Assembly: GCA_025462865.1 (NCBI GenBank)
Contig: JAOAPI010000171.1
Coordinates: 1 to 64,000, forward strand
Source of the DNA: Candidatus Sulfotelmatobacter sp.
GTDB lineage: Bacteria; Acidobacteriota; Terriglobia; Terriglobales; Acidobacteriaceae
DNA: 64,000 nt
Reading direction: 5' to 3'
Below are positions 34,473-43,163 of this stretch, piece by piece. The notes beneath the pieces were generated by a model. It had not been told where the DNA came from. It worked only from the letters and a program-made list of their open reading frames with translations, and did not search any database. Every line of letters begins with the position of its first letter. Within the stretch, counting starts at the first letter, position 1. The translations under genes and the position numbers were made by a program.

Positions 34473-35027
34473 CTACTTTAGAAGACCAAAGCGCAGAAAG
34501 AGATGCATAACCACCAGAGCGTAGAGGCCGGCCGCAACGTCATCCAGCACGATTCCAGCTCCTTCCGGAATCGCCTCCAATTGCCTTACCGGCGGTGGTT
34601 TAACAATATCGAAAACACGAAAAAGTATAAAGCTCGCGAGAAAAGATTTCCATGCGAGCGGCACCGCGATCAGAGCTACCAGTTGACCGGCAACCTCATC
34701 GATCACCACAAATTGCGGATCCTTAATCCCCGATCCACGCGCGATTTGTGTGGCTGCAGGAATGCCAATCAGCGTGACCAGGGCCGCCAAGCCGATGGCG
34801 ACCGGCATTCGCAACGAAGGCGCAAGGTAATAGGCCAGCGCGGCCCACAACAGCACGGTCGTCGCCGATGCCCACGTGCCTGGTCCTGGCCGCATGCGCC
34901 CCAAGCCAAGAAACGTGCCCACCAGCGTGGCCCATGGCGGAGTTCCGCGGGAGGCCCCCGCGACTGCCCGCGAGACGCCCGCGCTACTTTCCGTTTCCGG
35001 GCGCGCAATCTCCGAGAGCTCTTTCAC
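34473..35027 (-). CDS. pgpA: Phosphatidylglycerophosphatase A
   Basis: 184 residues with about four membrane helices. PgpA motifs: GLGRMRPGPGTWAS near 42, DPQFVVIDEVAGQL near 104 and LFRVFDIVKPPPVRQLE near 135, followed by IVLDDVAAGLYA. It removes phosphate from phosphatidylglycerophosphate to make phosphatidylglycerol. Its start overlaps yacG by four bases. Together with plsY and gpsA downstream it makes this stretch a phospholipid cluster. Confidence 0.95.
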   Translation of the reverse strand: MKELSEIARPETESSAGVSRAVAGASRGTPPWATLVGTFLGLGRMRPGPGTWASATTVLLWAALAYYLAPSLRMPVAIGLAALVTLIGIPAATQIARGSGIKDPQFVVIDEVAGQLVALIAVPLAWKSFLASFILFRVFDIVKPPPVRQLEAIPEGAGIVLDDVAAGLYALVVMHLFLRFGLLK

Positions 35028-35236
35028 GAATCTTCATCTCCATCATCCGGCGTGCTCTCTCGAATATGCTCTTCGGCATCGGTCACCGGAGACGGAATCA
35101 CATAACCGCCGCTTGCCCACTTGCCGAGATCAATCGTTCGGCAGCGGTCGCTGCAGAAGGGAAAATCCGCGTCGCCGCTCTTTACGGCTTTTTTGCAGAT
35201 CGGACAACTGAGTTTGAGAGTACGCTTGCGCGGCAT
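35024..35236 (-). CDS. yacG: YacG-type zinc protein (DNA gyrase inhibitor family)
   Basis: 70 residues with the treble-clef zinc pattern C-x2-C (CPICKK) then C-x3-C (FCSDRCRTID) and the conserved DLGKWASGGYVIP. In E. coli YacG binds GyrB and inhibits gyrase. The acidic C-terminal tail fits the family. Overlaps pgpA by four bases. Confidence 0.93.
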   Translation of the reverse strand: MPRKRTLKLSCPICKKAVKSGDADFPFCSDRCRTIDLGKWASGGYVIPSPVTDAEEHIRESTPDDGDEDS

Positions 35237-35259
35237 GAGAGATTGTATCGGTTTGCCGA

Positions 35260-35559
35260 TTATGATTTGACCGCCTTCGCCGTAGCAAAGTTCAGCAGCG
35301 GACGCAGAGTCGCAGGCATTGCCGCATCATCAACGGCGACCGTATGCTCGCGTGGTCCCGCCTTCACCGTGAGCTTGTACTGGAAACGATCGGCGCCGGG
35401 ACTCGCGGCCCTCACATCCGCCGGCAAATCGAAGAACCGCGCCGATTCCACCAGATGATTCAATTCTTGTCCCTCTTCCGGAGAAAGCTGCGAAGAATCG
35501 ACGTCGTGGGTCAGACGAAGCCCAGCAAAACCGCCTGATCGTTCGACACGCACCTGCAT
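35260..35559 (-). CDS. Emfourin-like inhibitor of M4 protease
   Basis: 99 residues. The pattern matches the emfourin family: VRVERSGGFAGLRL opening, a central LNHLVESARFFDLP helix and the closing VDDAAMPATLRPLLNF. Emfourins are small cytoplasmic inhibitors of protealysin-like M4 proteases and are usually encoded next to them. Here the protease gene lies 329 bases upstream on the same strand. No ribosome site is seen before the ATG, and a hairpin (35573-35592) lies 14 bases upstream. Confidence 0.85.
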   Translation of the reverse strand: MQVRVERSGGFAGLRLTHDVDSSQLSPEEGQELNHLVESARFFDLPADVRAASPGADRFQYKLTVKAGPREHTVAVDDAAMPATLRPLLNFATAKAVKS

Positions 35560-35572
35560 AACGACAGTTTAC

Positions 35573-35592
35573 CGTTGGGTTCCCACCCAACG
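35573..35592 (-). promoter_or_regulatory. 8-bp hairpin just upstream of emfourin
   Basis: CGTTGGGT-TCCC-ACCCAACG is a perfect 8-bp hairpin 14 bases before the emfourin start codon. No U-tract follows on the minus strand. It could shield translation or mark an RNA 5' end. Confidence 0.5.
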
Positions 35593-35730
35593 TCAACCTG
35601 CGATTCATTCTAAGCCTCACCTAGCCCGCAAGCTTCGCGGACAAAATGGGTAATTATTTTTGCGGGGACGCACAGTCAGCAGTGGAACCAACAGAAGGCT
35701 CAGTTGCTGAGGACGGGTGCACGGTTTAGC

Positions 35731-35860
35731 TGTGAATGAAGGGATAGACATGAAGGCTGCGAGTATTCCCGGAAAACGATCCCGAAAAAACGATTCGCAT
35801 CAGAGCCGGGAATTTGACCACCGGCGCAGCTCTACCGCCCCGTCTATCCCTTCACTCGCA
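35731..35860 (-). other. 130-base nested hairpin downstream of the M4 protease gene
   Basis: The outer stem pairs 35731-35749 with 35842-35860 (19 positions, one mismatch, one G-U). A middle stem pairs GCTGCG (35756-35761) with CGCAGC (35825-35830). An inner stem pairs ATTCCCGG (35765-35772) with CCGGGAAT (35806-35813). The loop is 33 bases. It starts 29 bases after the protease stop on the transcribed strand. It may be a folded 3' RNA element or a small non-coding mobile element. Confidence 0.65.
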
Positions 35861-35888
35861 TTTTCTACGACAGAAATACAATTGGTTC

Positions 35889-37010
35889 TTATCCAGCCTT
35901 CCGCCGTGCTGGCTGAGGTTCGCCAGTAGGCTTATCTCCTCTCGGACGCCCCGGCCCCACACCAACCGGTCCCGCTAAGAGTCCGGTTTTGGGTGTAATT
36001 CCAACTCCTTCCCATCCGGCCTGAACCGCCTGTTGCTCGGGGCTGCCTGCCCCGTAAAGCTCGCCGGCGACGGAATAGGTTCCATCCGCGGCGGCCTGGA
36101 AGTCGGCTGTGGGCGTCAATCTCTGGGTTAGGGTTACGTACCAGATTTTGCCCGCCCTCTCCCAAGCGTTCCCGCCGATCTGTGTTGCGGCCAGATAAAA
36201 GGCATGGTTTGGAATGCCGGAATTGATGTGCACTCCGCCGCTGTCGTCCGTGGTATTCACGTAATCCGCCATAGTGGCAGGCTGCGGATCCTTGCCGAGA
36301 ACCTGGCTGTCATACGCCGTGCCCGGAGCCTTCATGGAGCGAAGCGCAGCGCCGGCACTGGGCATCAGCAAACCCGCGCCTATCAGCCAGTCGGCCTGAT
36401 CGGCGGTTTGGCCCAATGTCATTTGTTTGACCAGAGAACCGAAAACATCGGACATCGATTCATTCAGCGCGCCTGATTGCCCCTGGTAGGTCAACCCGGC
36501 GGTGTATTGCGTCACTCCGTGGGTCAGTTCGTGTCCAATGACGTCCAGACATTTCGTGAAGCGGTCGAAGATGGTGGCGTCGCCATCGCCGTAAACCATT
36601 TGCTGACCGTCCCAGAAGGCGTTGTCATACTGCTGGTCATAATGCACCGTGGAGTCCAGTCGCATACCCTTGTCATCCACCGAATTGCGCTGGTAGGCAG
36701 TCATATAAAAATCGTAGGTGTTGCCGGCATACTTATAAGCTTCGTTGACCGCGATGTCTGCCGAATCCGGATCGCCTTCGGCGCGCACCAACTTGCCGGG
36801 AAGAGTGGTCTGGTTTTTCGCGTCGTAGATAGTACGCCGCTCTTGGCCGGTCGCCAGGCCTGCGGCGGCAAAGTGCGCAAGCACCTCCCTGCGTCCGCGG
36901 AGACGTTCGGTGGTGGCTAATGTGCGCAGGGCGCTTTGCCGATATTGAGCATTTTCGGCCAGGTGCCGCAGGATGTGAGGAGGTACGATGCAACAGACGT
37001 GATGTTTCAT
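35889..37010 (-). CDS. Protealysin-like M4 metallopeptidase
   Basis: 373 residues, with AGGAG before the ATG. It has the short PLTP-type propeptide of protealysins (CCIVPPHILRHLAE at residues 6-19), not the long one of thermolysin, and no signal peptide. The catalytic domain has HELTH near 158, the third zinc ligand in ALNESMSDVFGSL and the active-site His in DSGGVHINSGIPNHAFY. It should be made as an intracellular or leaderless-secreted precursor that cleaves its own propeptide. The neighbouring emfourin is its predicted inhibitor. Confidence 0.95.
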   Translation of the reverse strand: MKHHVCCIVPPHILRHLAENAQYRQSALRTLATTERLRGRREVLAHFAAAGLATGQERRTIYDAKNQTTLPGKLVRAEGDPDSADIAVNEAYKYAGNTYDFYMTAYQRNSVDDKGMRLDSTVHYDQQYDNAFWDGQQMVYGDGDATIFDRFTKCLDVIGHELTHGVTQYTAGLTYQGQSGALNESMSDVFGSLVKQMTLGQTADQADWLIGAGLLMPSAGAALRSMKAPGTAYDSQVLGKDPQPATMADYVNTTDDSGGVHINSGIPNHAFYLAATQIGGNAWERAGKIWYVTLTQRLTPTADFQAAADGTYSVAGELYGAGSPEQQAVQAGWEGVGITPKTGLLAGPVGVGPGRPRGDKPTGEPQPARRKAG

Positions 37011-37290
37011 GGAAATTCTCCTTGGCGCATTTTTGGATCCCGGAGTATTTCAGTTCCCCGCGTCTGGGAAAGACAGGGTTCGCGAAGAATGGAAGATTGA
37101 AAAATGCGCTGCCTGGCTGGAAGCACTTTCGGGGCCGCGAGCTAAAGCAAAATTAGCCGTAGTGCCAAGAGGAGATTTTGTTGAAGCAGATGGACTTTCG
37201 GTGAGTGGGTCGTCGTGCGGCGATATCGCTCAAACCGCGCTTGCTATCGCTTAGGATAGGCGAGTATCTGAAAGGATAGCTCGGTAAGCG

Positions 37291-38802
37291 CTAAATAATG
37301 CTCGCCACCAGATCGTAGTCGTGGGCTTCCGTGATCCGGCAGCGGTAAAACTCGCCCGGCTGGAGATCTTCGTCCTCGGGAAAATCGTTGATGAATACTT
37401 TCCCGTCAATTTCGGGAGCGTGCATCGGCGTGCGGCCTTCCATCAGCAGATCCGTCTCTTCTGAGGTTCCCTCGAGCAGCAGATCGAATTCTTGTCCAAC
37501 CAGCAATTTCTTTTTCTTCTCGCTGATCTGCTGTTGGATTCCCATCAGGTATTTACGGCGTCTCTCTATTTCACGTGGAGAAAGCTTTTTGTCCAGGCCA
37601 TATGCGTCCGCGCCGTCCTGATCCGAATAGGAGAAAGTTCCCATCCAATCAAACTGCGCCTCACGAACAAAGTCGCACAACTCTTCAAATTCCTTGTCGG
37701 TCTCACCGGGAAAACCAACAATAAACGACGTACGCAGGGTGAGGTCAGGGATGGCGCGCCTCATCTTCGCAATGGACCGCAGAAATACGTCCGTCCCTCC
37801 TCCGCGCTTCATGCGCTTTAGCACGGATGCGGAGGCGTGTTGCAGCGGCACATCCATGTACGAACAGATTTTTTCATGCGATCCAATCGTTTCCAGAAGC
37901 CTGCCGGTGATCTTGTTTGGATAAGCGTACAGAAACCGAATCCATCGCAAATCCTGAATCGTCGCCAGTTTTTCCAGCAGAAGCGCAAGGCCGTCGCGCA
38001 GACCGAAATCCTCTCCGTAGCAGGTTGTATCTTGTCCGATCAGCGTGATTTCCCTCACGCCAGCCTGCGCCAGTCGTTCGGCTTCGGCGATCACCGATTC
38101 AAAACGCCTCGAGCGAAACTTCCCACGCAACTGCGGGATGATGCAGAACGTGCAGGGATGGTCGCAACCTTCTGCAATCTTGATGTATGCCGTGGATTTC
38201 GGAGTCGCGAGAACCCGCGGCGTTTCCTCGTCATACAAATAATTGGGCAGGTCGGCGATAGCTCCATCCCAGCGCTCGCGTGAGAAACGTCCTTGAGCTG
38301 CTCGCGCATCGCCCTCGGCCCGCGAGTTCAGCACCACGAAAGGACTATTGTTTCCCTCTGTATATTGCCCGGGAGCAATACCGGCGGCAGCCAGAATATT
38401 CTGCAACTCTCCGGTTCCCACAACCGCGTCCACTTCTGGAATGCGCTTCTGAATCTCATCGCGAAAGCGTTCCACCAGGCAACCTGCGACAATCAACTTT
38501 TTGGCCGCGCCGGAGGTTTTATGCTTCGCCATCTCAAGAATCGTGTTCACTGACTCCTGCTGCGCGCTCTCGATGAAGGAACAGGTATTGACCACAATCA
38601 CATCCGCGTCCTCGGTGCGCGAAGAGAGTTCGGCTCCGGCTCGAGCCAGCAAGCCCATCATGACCTCGCTGTCCACGAGGTTCTTCGGGCATCCCAGGCT
38701 GACGAAGCCCACTTTTTGTGGACGCAAACCTTCAACCTGATTTTTCGACGTCAGGTGAGTTTTTTCATCGGTAGCTGGAACAGTGAGGGTTTTCGAGGGC
38801 AT
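37291..38802 (-). CDS. rimO: Ribosomal protein S12 methylthiotransferase RimO
   Basis: 503 residues, about 30 longer than usual because of a hydrophilic N-terminal extension. The UPF0004 domain has GFVSLGCPKNLVDSE with the first cluster Cys residues; the radical-SAM domain has C-x3-C-x2-C in GCDHPCTFCIIP. The C-terminal TRAM domain ends the protein. The GCPKN and YAYP text distinguishes RimO from MiaB. It adds a methylthio group to an Asp of ribosomal protein S12. A TAAAAT box lies 11 bases before the ATG without a ribosome site, so the leader is very short. Confidence 0.96.
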   Translation of the reverse strand: MPSKTLTVPATDEKTHLTSKNQVEGLRPQKVGFVSLGCPKNLVDSEVMMGLLARAGAELSSRTEDADVIVVNTCSFIESAQQESVNTILEMAKHKTSGAAKKLIVAGCLVERFRDEIQKRIPEVDAVVGTGELQNILAAAGIAPGQYTEGNNSPFVVLNSRAEGDARAAQGRFSRERWDGAIADLPNYLYDEETPRVLATPKSTAYIKIAEGCDHPCTFCIIPQLRGKFRSRRFESVIAEAERLAQAGVREITLIGQDTTCYGEDFGLRDGLALLLEKLATIQDLRWIRFLYAYPNKITGRLLETIGSHEKICSYMDVPLQHASASVLKRMKRGGGTDVFLRSIAKMRRAIPDLTLRTSFIVGFPGETDKEFEELCDFVREAQFDWMGTFSYSDQDGADAYGLDKKLSPREIERRRKYLMGIQQQISEKKKKLLVGQEFDLLLEGTSEETDLLMEGRTPMHAPEIDGKVFINDFPEDEDLQPGEFYRCRITEAHDYDLVASII

Positions 38803-39009
38803 GTAATCTGATCATTTTAACATTTTCCTACGACTTATCCGAGGCGTCAGTGCGCCGGTTAGTCCGTTAATCCTGCTCTTAGGTCTTTGCAGAAAAGAGC
38901 GCATAAGTTCCGTTTGCGCAAAAGCCAGCAATCTGTGGATTAAAACCGGGCGCTTCATGCTACGCTATGCGGTACCGATTCAGCAGTTATCCCGCATTGT
39001 GGAGGGGAG

Positions 39010-39651
39010 ATGTCTGGGAAACCGGCCGTGATCGCAGTCCTGGCGGTAATAATGTCCATTCTGTGCGCCTCGTGTGAGGCCCAGGACGAGAAAAATGAAT
39101 TGACGGGTATTCTCGGACGCACCTTCATCAGCGACCAGGGCATTCACGGGCTCAACGCCCCCACCATCAATCCCTTCGTTCGCTCGGGCAAAGGTCTTAC
39201 TTTCGAAATTAATTATTCCCGCGCCCTGCTGGTGACACCCGTCTTCTCACTCTCAGCGGAAGTGCCGGTTGTTTTCAACCTTGATGAAGATCTCGCCTCT
39301 GGTGGCGACGTGGTTCCTCCCAATTACAGACAAATCTTCGTAACACCGTCGGCTCGCGTTAATCTGTTTCCCGCAACTGCGGTCTCTCCGTGGGTTAGCT
39401 TTGGTGCCGGATTCGGACACTTCAGCGAAGATAAGAACCTCAACTATAGCGGGACGAACCCGGGCGGCTCCTCCACATCGGGCGTCATTCAAGGGGGAAT
39501 CGGTCTGGACGTTAGAGTCTGGCACCGTTTCAGCATCCGCGGCCAGGTCCGTGACTTCTGGTCCGGCACTCCTGACTTACCGCTGGCGAATACCGGCAAG
39601 AGCCGCCAGCACAACTACCTGGTTGGGGCCGGACTGGTGTGGCGCTTCTAG
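39010..39651 (+). CDS. Outer-membrane beta-barrel protein
   Basis: 213 residues. A signal peptide with a possible cleavage after CEA-QD leads to alternating strands (GLTFEINYSRALL, FSLSAEVPVVFNL, QIFVTPSARVNLF, VSPWVSFGAGFGHFSE) and a C-terminal strand HNYLVGAGLVWRF ending in Phe. The arrangement fits a small eight-strand barrel. GGAGGGGAG lies just before the ATG. It resembles the protein at 17043 in layout but not in sequence. Function unknown. Confidence 0.82.
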   Translation: MSGKPAVIAVLAVIMSILCASCEAQDEKNELTGILGRTFISDQGIHGLNAPTINPFVRSGKGLTFEINYSRALLVTPVFSLSAEVPVVFNLDEDLASGGDVVPPNYRQIFVTPSARVNLFPATAVSPWVSFGAGFGHFSEDKNLNYSGTNPGGSSTSGVIQGGIGLDVRVWHRFSIRGQVRDFWSGTPDLPLANTGKSRQHNYLVGAGLVWRF

Positions 39652-39690
39652 CTGGAATCTTCTACGCAAAGTATCGCCACGCACTCAACG

Positions 39691-41913
39691 CTACTTCTTC
39701 GTCGCCGCCTCTACCTCTTCGTACAGTTCCGGCAACCGTAACGCGTCGTCTGGAGAATTCCCAAACCGCGCCGATTCGTAGGCGTCGGTGAATCGCGCGA
39801 CGGGAGTTTGCAATCGCGGATCTTCAATGATGCGAACAAACTCCTGCGCAGTCTGAGTCGTCGTCTTGCGTACTCCCCGCCGCTCCAGATATCGAGACAT
39901 GCGTTCGTACCACATTGCCGCTGCCTGATCTGGAGACCGTTCCGGATGCGCCCGCAGCCTGCCTGTCCGAATCATCCGCACAATCCGTTCAGTATTGGAT
40001 AACGCCAGTAAGAGGAGCGCCACGGCTATGCTGACTCCCAACCAGCGGGTGGGCGAATGTTCGACGGCGCGTTGACTTCTTCTCGCGAGCTGCATCAGCC
40101 GCGCGTAATGAAGCCGCGCCCAAATCCGGGCCCGCTCCCAGGAACCGCGCGTTCCGCTTACGACTGACTGCCCCAGAATGTATTGGTGCGACGAGTCGTA
40201 ACTGATTACCCACTCCCGCCAAAACGAAGCGGCAGCGTCCAGATAGAGCATCGCCCGCCCCCATCCCTGCGGCGTTCCGACAGCCCCTCCGGGCGTCGGA
40301 TCGAATGTCACCCATCCTGACCCGGGGAAGTATGCTTCCACCCAGGAGTGCGCATTCTTGGCCCGGACGACGTAGTTGCCGGTGATGTCGTTGAATTCAT
40401 CGCTGCGGAAGCCGTTCACGACGCGCGATGGAATATGAAGTGTCCGCAGCATTACAGCCATGGAAGAAGCGAAGTATTCGCAATGTCCCTGCCTGCGCTC
40501 GAACAGAAAGTTTGCCAGAGGATCGGCCACGGGAGTACGTGGCAACTGCAGGGTGTATACATAGTGCGATTGCAAGTATTTCTCGAGGGACAAGGCTTTG
40601 TCGTAGTTATTCGAGGCGGCAGCGGTGATCTGTGCCGCCAACCGCGGAACGCGTGGATCAACTAACGGCAGTTGCAAATAGGAAAAGGCAAATTCCGGAA
40701 GGTTGTCTTTCGCCTCCCGAAGAAGTTCAGGAGCTGGTCTGGAAATGTCAGAGTCTGCCTCATAGATGCTGACAGAGCGCTGGCTGTCGACGTCGGACAC
40801 TGCTCCGCCGCCATCGATCTGCAGCTCGTGATACGCTCCGCTCACCCGGCGTGCCCAGGGCGCCAGAAAAAACAAGTTGGTCCCAATCGGCTCCATCACC
40901 ACACGGTAGTGGATGAGCTTTGGCGAGTTGGCTGCCGCTCCGCGTTTCCGCATCAACTCCGGCGGCGCCGCTCCCTGAGCGTAGAAGGGAATAGTAAACG
41001 CTCCATCTGCCTGACGTGAGAGAACAGCCGCTGCCTGCGGGTTCGACCAGCTCTTCCCGTCAAAATTCGCCAACGCAACGCCGCGCCAGTGCAAAGCGTA
41101 TTGGCCATGCGGGTCGTCATCAATCTGGATGTGCATTACCAGGGCGTCCGATTGCTGAATCTGTCCGATCTGTCCCAACTGTACTCGATCACTGAAGCCG
41201 GTCGAAAGATCCGTGCCAAACGAGTAGCCGCCAAGATAGCCCGCCGACATGCGGGGCAAAAGAAAGAACACCGCCGCCGCACCCACCAATATCATCAGTA
41301 CCAACACAGGGGCCATGCGGGCCAGCGAGAATGCAAGATGCCGGTGTTCAAACGCGTCCCGCGAATGCCGGGCTTGAAAGCTAGCGGCTCGACCGGACCT
41401 CCGCATTTCCATCAGAACGAAGGTTGCCACCGCCGTCAGAATGAATCCGCCAAAAAATAGCAGGAACACGCTATCCACTGTGAGCACGGCCGACGCCAGC
41501 ACCATCAGGAATGCCAGGATCGCCAGCATGGTGTAATCGCGATCGCGGCGCAGTGAAAATGTCCGTATGACAACCGCGAACAGTACTAGGTGAACGGTCG
41601 AGGTCAGAAAGCTGCGCGAGAGCAGAAAATAATCGCCCGCGTAAAAAATGAAATAAGCGATCGTCAGGGGCGTGGTCCAACGCTCGGAAAAAACAATGCG
41701 CCGGCGTTCCGCCAACACGTAGCCGCGCACCGCCAATGCCGCTCCTACCAAAAGAATCGCGGGCCAATCAAGAACTCCCGTACTCGCCAGAGTTCCAAAA
41801 CCCATCAACACAAGGAAATAAATGGAAAGGTCGAAGTATTTATTGATCGCCTGCGACAGCGGGATCACATCGAATTTTGGAATAGGCTGCGGCATCGAAC
41901 TCGGGCGGAGCAA
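39691..41913 (-). CDS. TgpA-like membrane transglutaminase
   Basis: 740 residues. Six or more membrane helices occupy about 25-230, then a long periplasmic part, a transglutaminase core near 470-555 and a last helix near 635 with a cytoplasmic tail (DUF4129-like). The catalytic triad is visible: Cys in RRQGHCEYFASSMAVML, His in AKNAHSWVEAYF and Asp in GWVTFDPTP. P. aeruginosa TgpA is an essential enzyme of the same layout. The usual MoxR and DUF58 partner genes are not next to it here. Confidence 0.92.
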   Translation of the reverse strand: MLRPSSMPQPIPKFDVIPLSQAINKYFDLSIYFLVLMGFGTLASTGVLDWPAILLVGAALAVRGYVLAERRRIVFSERWTTPLTIAYFIFYAGDYFLLSRSFLTSTVHLVLFAVVIRTFSLRRDRDYTMLAILAFLMVLASAVLTVDSVFLLFFGGFILTAVATFVLMEMRRSGRAASFQARHSRDAFEHRHLAFSLARMAPVLVLMILVGAAAVFFLLPRMSAGYLGGYSFGTDLSTGFSDRVQLGQIGQIQQSDALVMHIQIDDDPHGQYALHWRGVALANFDGKSWSNPQAAAVLSRQADGAFTIPFYAQGAAPPELMRKRGAAANSPKLIHYRVVMEPIGTNLFFLAPWARRVSGAYHELQIDGGGAVSDVDSQRSVSIYEADSDISRPAPELLREAKDNLPEFAFSYLQLPLVDPRVPRLAAQITAAASNNYDKALSLEKYLQSHYVYTLQLPRTPVADPLANFLFERRQGHCEYFASSMAVMLRTLHIPSRVVNGFRSDEFNDITGNYVVRAKNAHSWVEAYFPGSGWVTFDPTPGGAVGTPQGWGRAMLYLDAAASFWREWVISYDSSHQYILGQSVVSGTRGSWERARIWARLHYARLMQLARRSQRAVEHSPTRWLGVSIAVALLLLALSNTERIVRMIRTGRLRAHPERSPDQAAAMWYERMSRYLERRGVRKTTTQTAQEFVRIIEDPRLQTPVARFTDAYESARFGNSPDDALRLPELYEEVEAATKK

Positions 41914-42023
41914 CCCTGAGGGTTGACTTCTATTATTGTCGACAACTGCCGTCTAGAAGGGAAGGGCTTGCTTGATTTTTCTTGCACCAATAGTCACTTG
42001 TCTTTTGCGCGGAAGCAACCACT

Positions 42024-42054
42024 GCGGTCTACGACCGCGGGCGTTTGCTAGAAT
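42024..42054 (+). promoter_or_regulatory. Promoter of the SRP RNA gene
   Basis: TAGAAT at 42049-42054 ends seven bases before the RNA start at 42062. A perfect inverted repeat GCGGTC-TAC-GACCGC (42024-42038) covers the -35 position, where no TTGACA is seen. Confidence 0.55.
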
Positions 42055-42061
42055 GATTCAG

Positions 42062-42166
42062 GTCAGGCATCGGTCTCACGCGACGTACTCTCGCCAACCC
42101 CGCCAGGTCCGGAAGGAAGCAACGGTAACGGGCTCTTGCGTGTGCAGTGGGTTCCCGGTGCCTGGC
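42062..42166 (+). ncRNA. ffs: Signal recognition particle RNA (small bacterial type)
   Basis: 105 bases. The universal domain IV hairpin is clear: CCAGGTCCGGAAGGAAGCA with the GGAA tetraloop at its tip and the asymmetric AGCA side. The ends pair as GTCAGGCATCGG with CCGGTGCCTGGC. It is followed by TTAATTTATTTT, a U-rich terminator tail. It binds Ffh and docks with FtsY (27588). It is the short 4.5S-like form without an Alu domain. Confidence 0.96.
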
Positions 42167-42328
42167 TTAATTTATTTTCGTTTCTAATCGGGCATTTGTT
42201 ACTTCGACCGCCGCGCCCCCATAAATCTTTACCCTCTCTTCACCACTCTTTGCGCAAGACTTCCCCTCTCAACCGTTATTCATATAGAGGCGGGGCAAGA
42301 ATTCAGTTGCTTTGCCGATGGAGGTGAA

Positions 42329-42601
42329 ATGCAAAGGGCTTTCTCGACTTCCAGTATTCCTGACGTCACCATTCGCGTTTCCGGAAAATTATTGCAAGGT
42401 CATCTTTCTTACCTGGATCAATTAATCCAAATGGCAGGCGCATGCGAGTTGTGGGTGTTGCTCGATCTGCAGAACCTGGAAAAGGTGGACCGTGCCGCTC
42501 TCCTTTACCTCATGCGCGGAGAAGACTACGCTTTCGACCTGGTCTCATGTCCCAATTTTATCCGCGAGTGGATGTCCCACGAATTTCTTCGAATCGCCTG
42601 A
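42329..42601 (+). CDS. STAS-like small protein
   Basis: 90 residues with a strong GGAGGTGAA ribosome site. The strand-helix pattern TIRVSGKLLQGHLSYLDQL, then VLLDLQNLEKVDRAALLYLMRG, then NFIREWMSHEF, fits a STAS fold like the protein at 14487. The core loop has Val-Asp-Arg instead of a Ser/Thr phospho-acceptor, so control by phosphorylation is unlikely. It lies 160 bases after the SRP RNA. No sigma or anti-sigma partner is adjacent. Confidence 0.65.
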   Translation: MQRAFSTSSIPDVTIRVSGKLLQGHLSYLDQLIQMAGACELWVLLDLQNLEKVDRAALLYLMRGEDYAFDLVSCPNFIREWMSHEFLRIA

Positions 42602-42686
42602 CTGGCAAGGCGGCTGGAGACTAAACCCTGGCTGCCTCGCTGGACAATATATTTAAGCTCCCTCATAATTCGGGCGAAACTACAAA

Positions 42687-43157
42687 ATGCCCGACCACTT
42701 CAACAATCGTGTGCGTGTCAGGCTCTATCAGTTGTTCGTGGAGTTTGGCCGGTGTCCTACCGTAGCGGAAGTTGCAGGCGATCTCGACTGTGGCGTCTCC
42801 GAAGTAACCGAGGCTTTCAAACAACTCGCTGCCGCTCACGTGCTTGTCCTGCAACCTGGCAGCGGAGAAATCCTCATGGCGAACCCGCTTTCTGCGGTTC
42901 CAACGCCGTTCGTGGTAGAAGCAGAAAAAGCAGAAACGGAAACCAACTCCCGCACCTTCTACGGAAACTGCATTTGGGATGCGCTCGGAGTGATTTCCAT
43001 GCTCCAGCGTGACGGCCGGGTGCTGACTTCCTGCGGATGTTGCGGCGAAAGCATCACGCTGACCGTTCACGACGGCGCAGTGGAATCCAACCCGGCGGGC
43101 ATAGTGCACTTCGCAATTCCCGCCCGCCATTGGTGGGACGACATTGTCTTCAATTGA
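42687..43157 (+). CDS. Alkylmercury lyase (MerB)-like protein
   Basis: 156 residues. An N-terminal winged-helix-like segment (1-65) is followed by a MerB-type domain. C95-x2-D98 in YGNCIWDALGV corresponds to the catalytic Cys96/Asp99 pair of MerB. The second MerB Cys (Cys159) has no counterpart: the matching strand reads GIVHFAIPARHWWDDI. An added SCGCCGE cluster (C116, C118, C119) is present instead. With one catalytic Cys missing, the organomercurial lyase reaction is doubtful; a metal- or thiol-handling role is more likely. No merA, merR or merT is nearby. Confidence 0.8.
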   Translation: MPDHFNNRVRVRLYQLFVEFGRCPTVAEVAGDLDCGVSEVTEAFKQLAAAHVLVLQPGSGEILMANPLSAVPTPFVVEAEKAETETNSRTFYGNCIWDALGVISMLQRDGRVLTSCGCCGESITLTVHDGAVESNPAGIVHFAIPARHWWDDIVFN

Positions 43158-43163
43158 AAAACC

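Larger units (their letters stand above)
35560..35888. other. Structured gap between the M4 protease and emfourin genes
   Basis: 329 bases with no supported gene. It holds two separate structures, listed on their own: a short perfect hairpin beside the emfourin start and a 130-base nested hairpin beside the protease stop. The open frame across the latter reads as inverted-repeat translation and is rejected. Confidence 0.5.

Noticed and set aside
35717-35929. Rightward 70-residue frame over the nested hairpin
   Set aside because: The frame runs through both arms of an inverted repeat and into the antisense of the protease gene. No ribosome site.
37009-37254. 81-residue rightward frame upstream of the M4 protease
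   Set aside because: It starts on the complement of the protease start, has no ribosome site and does not resemble a protein family.
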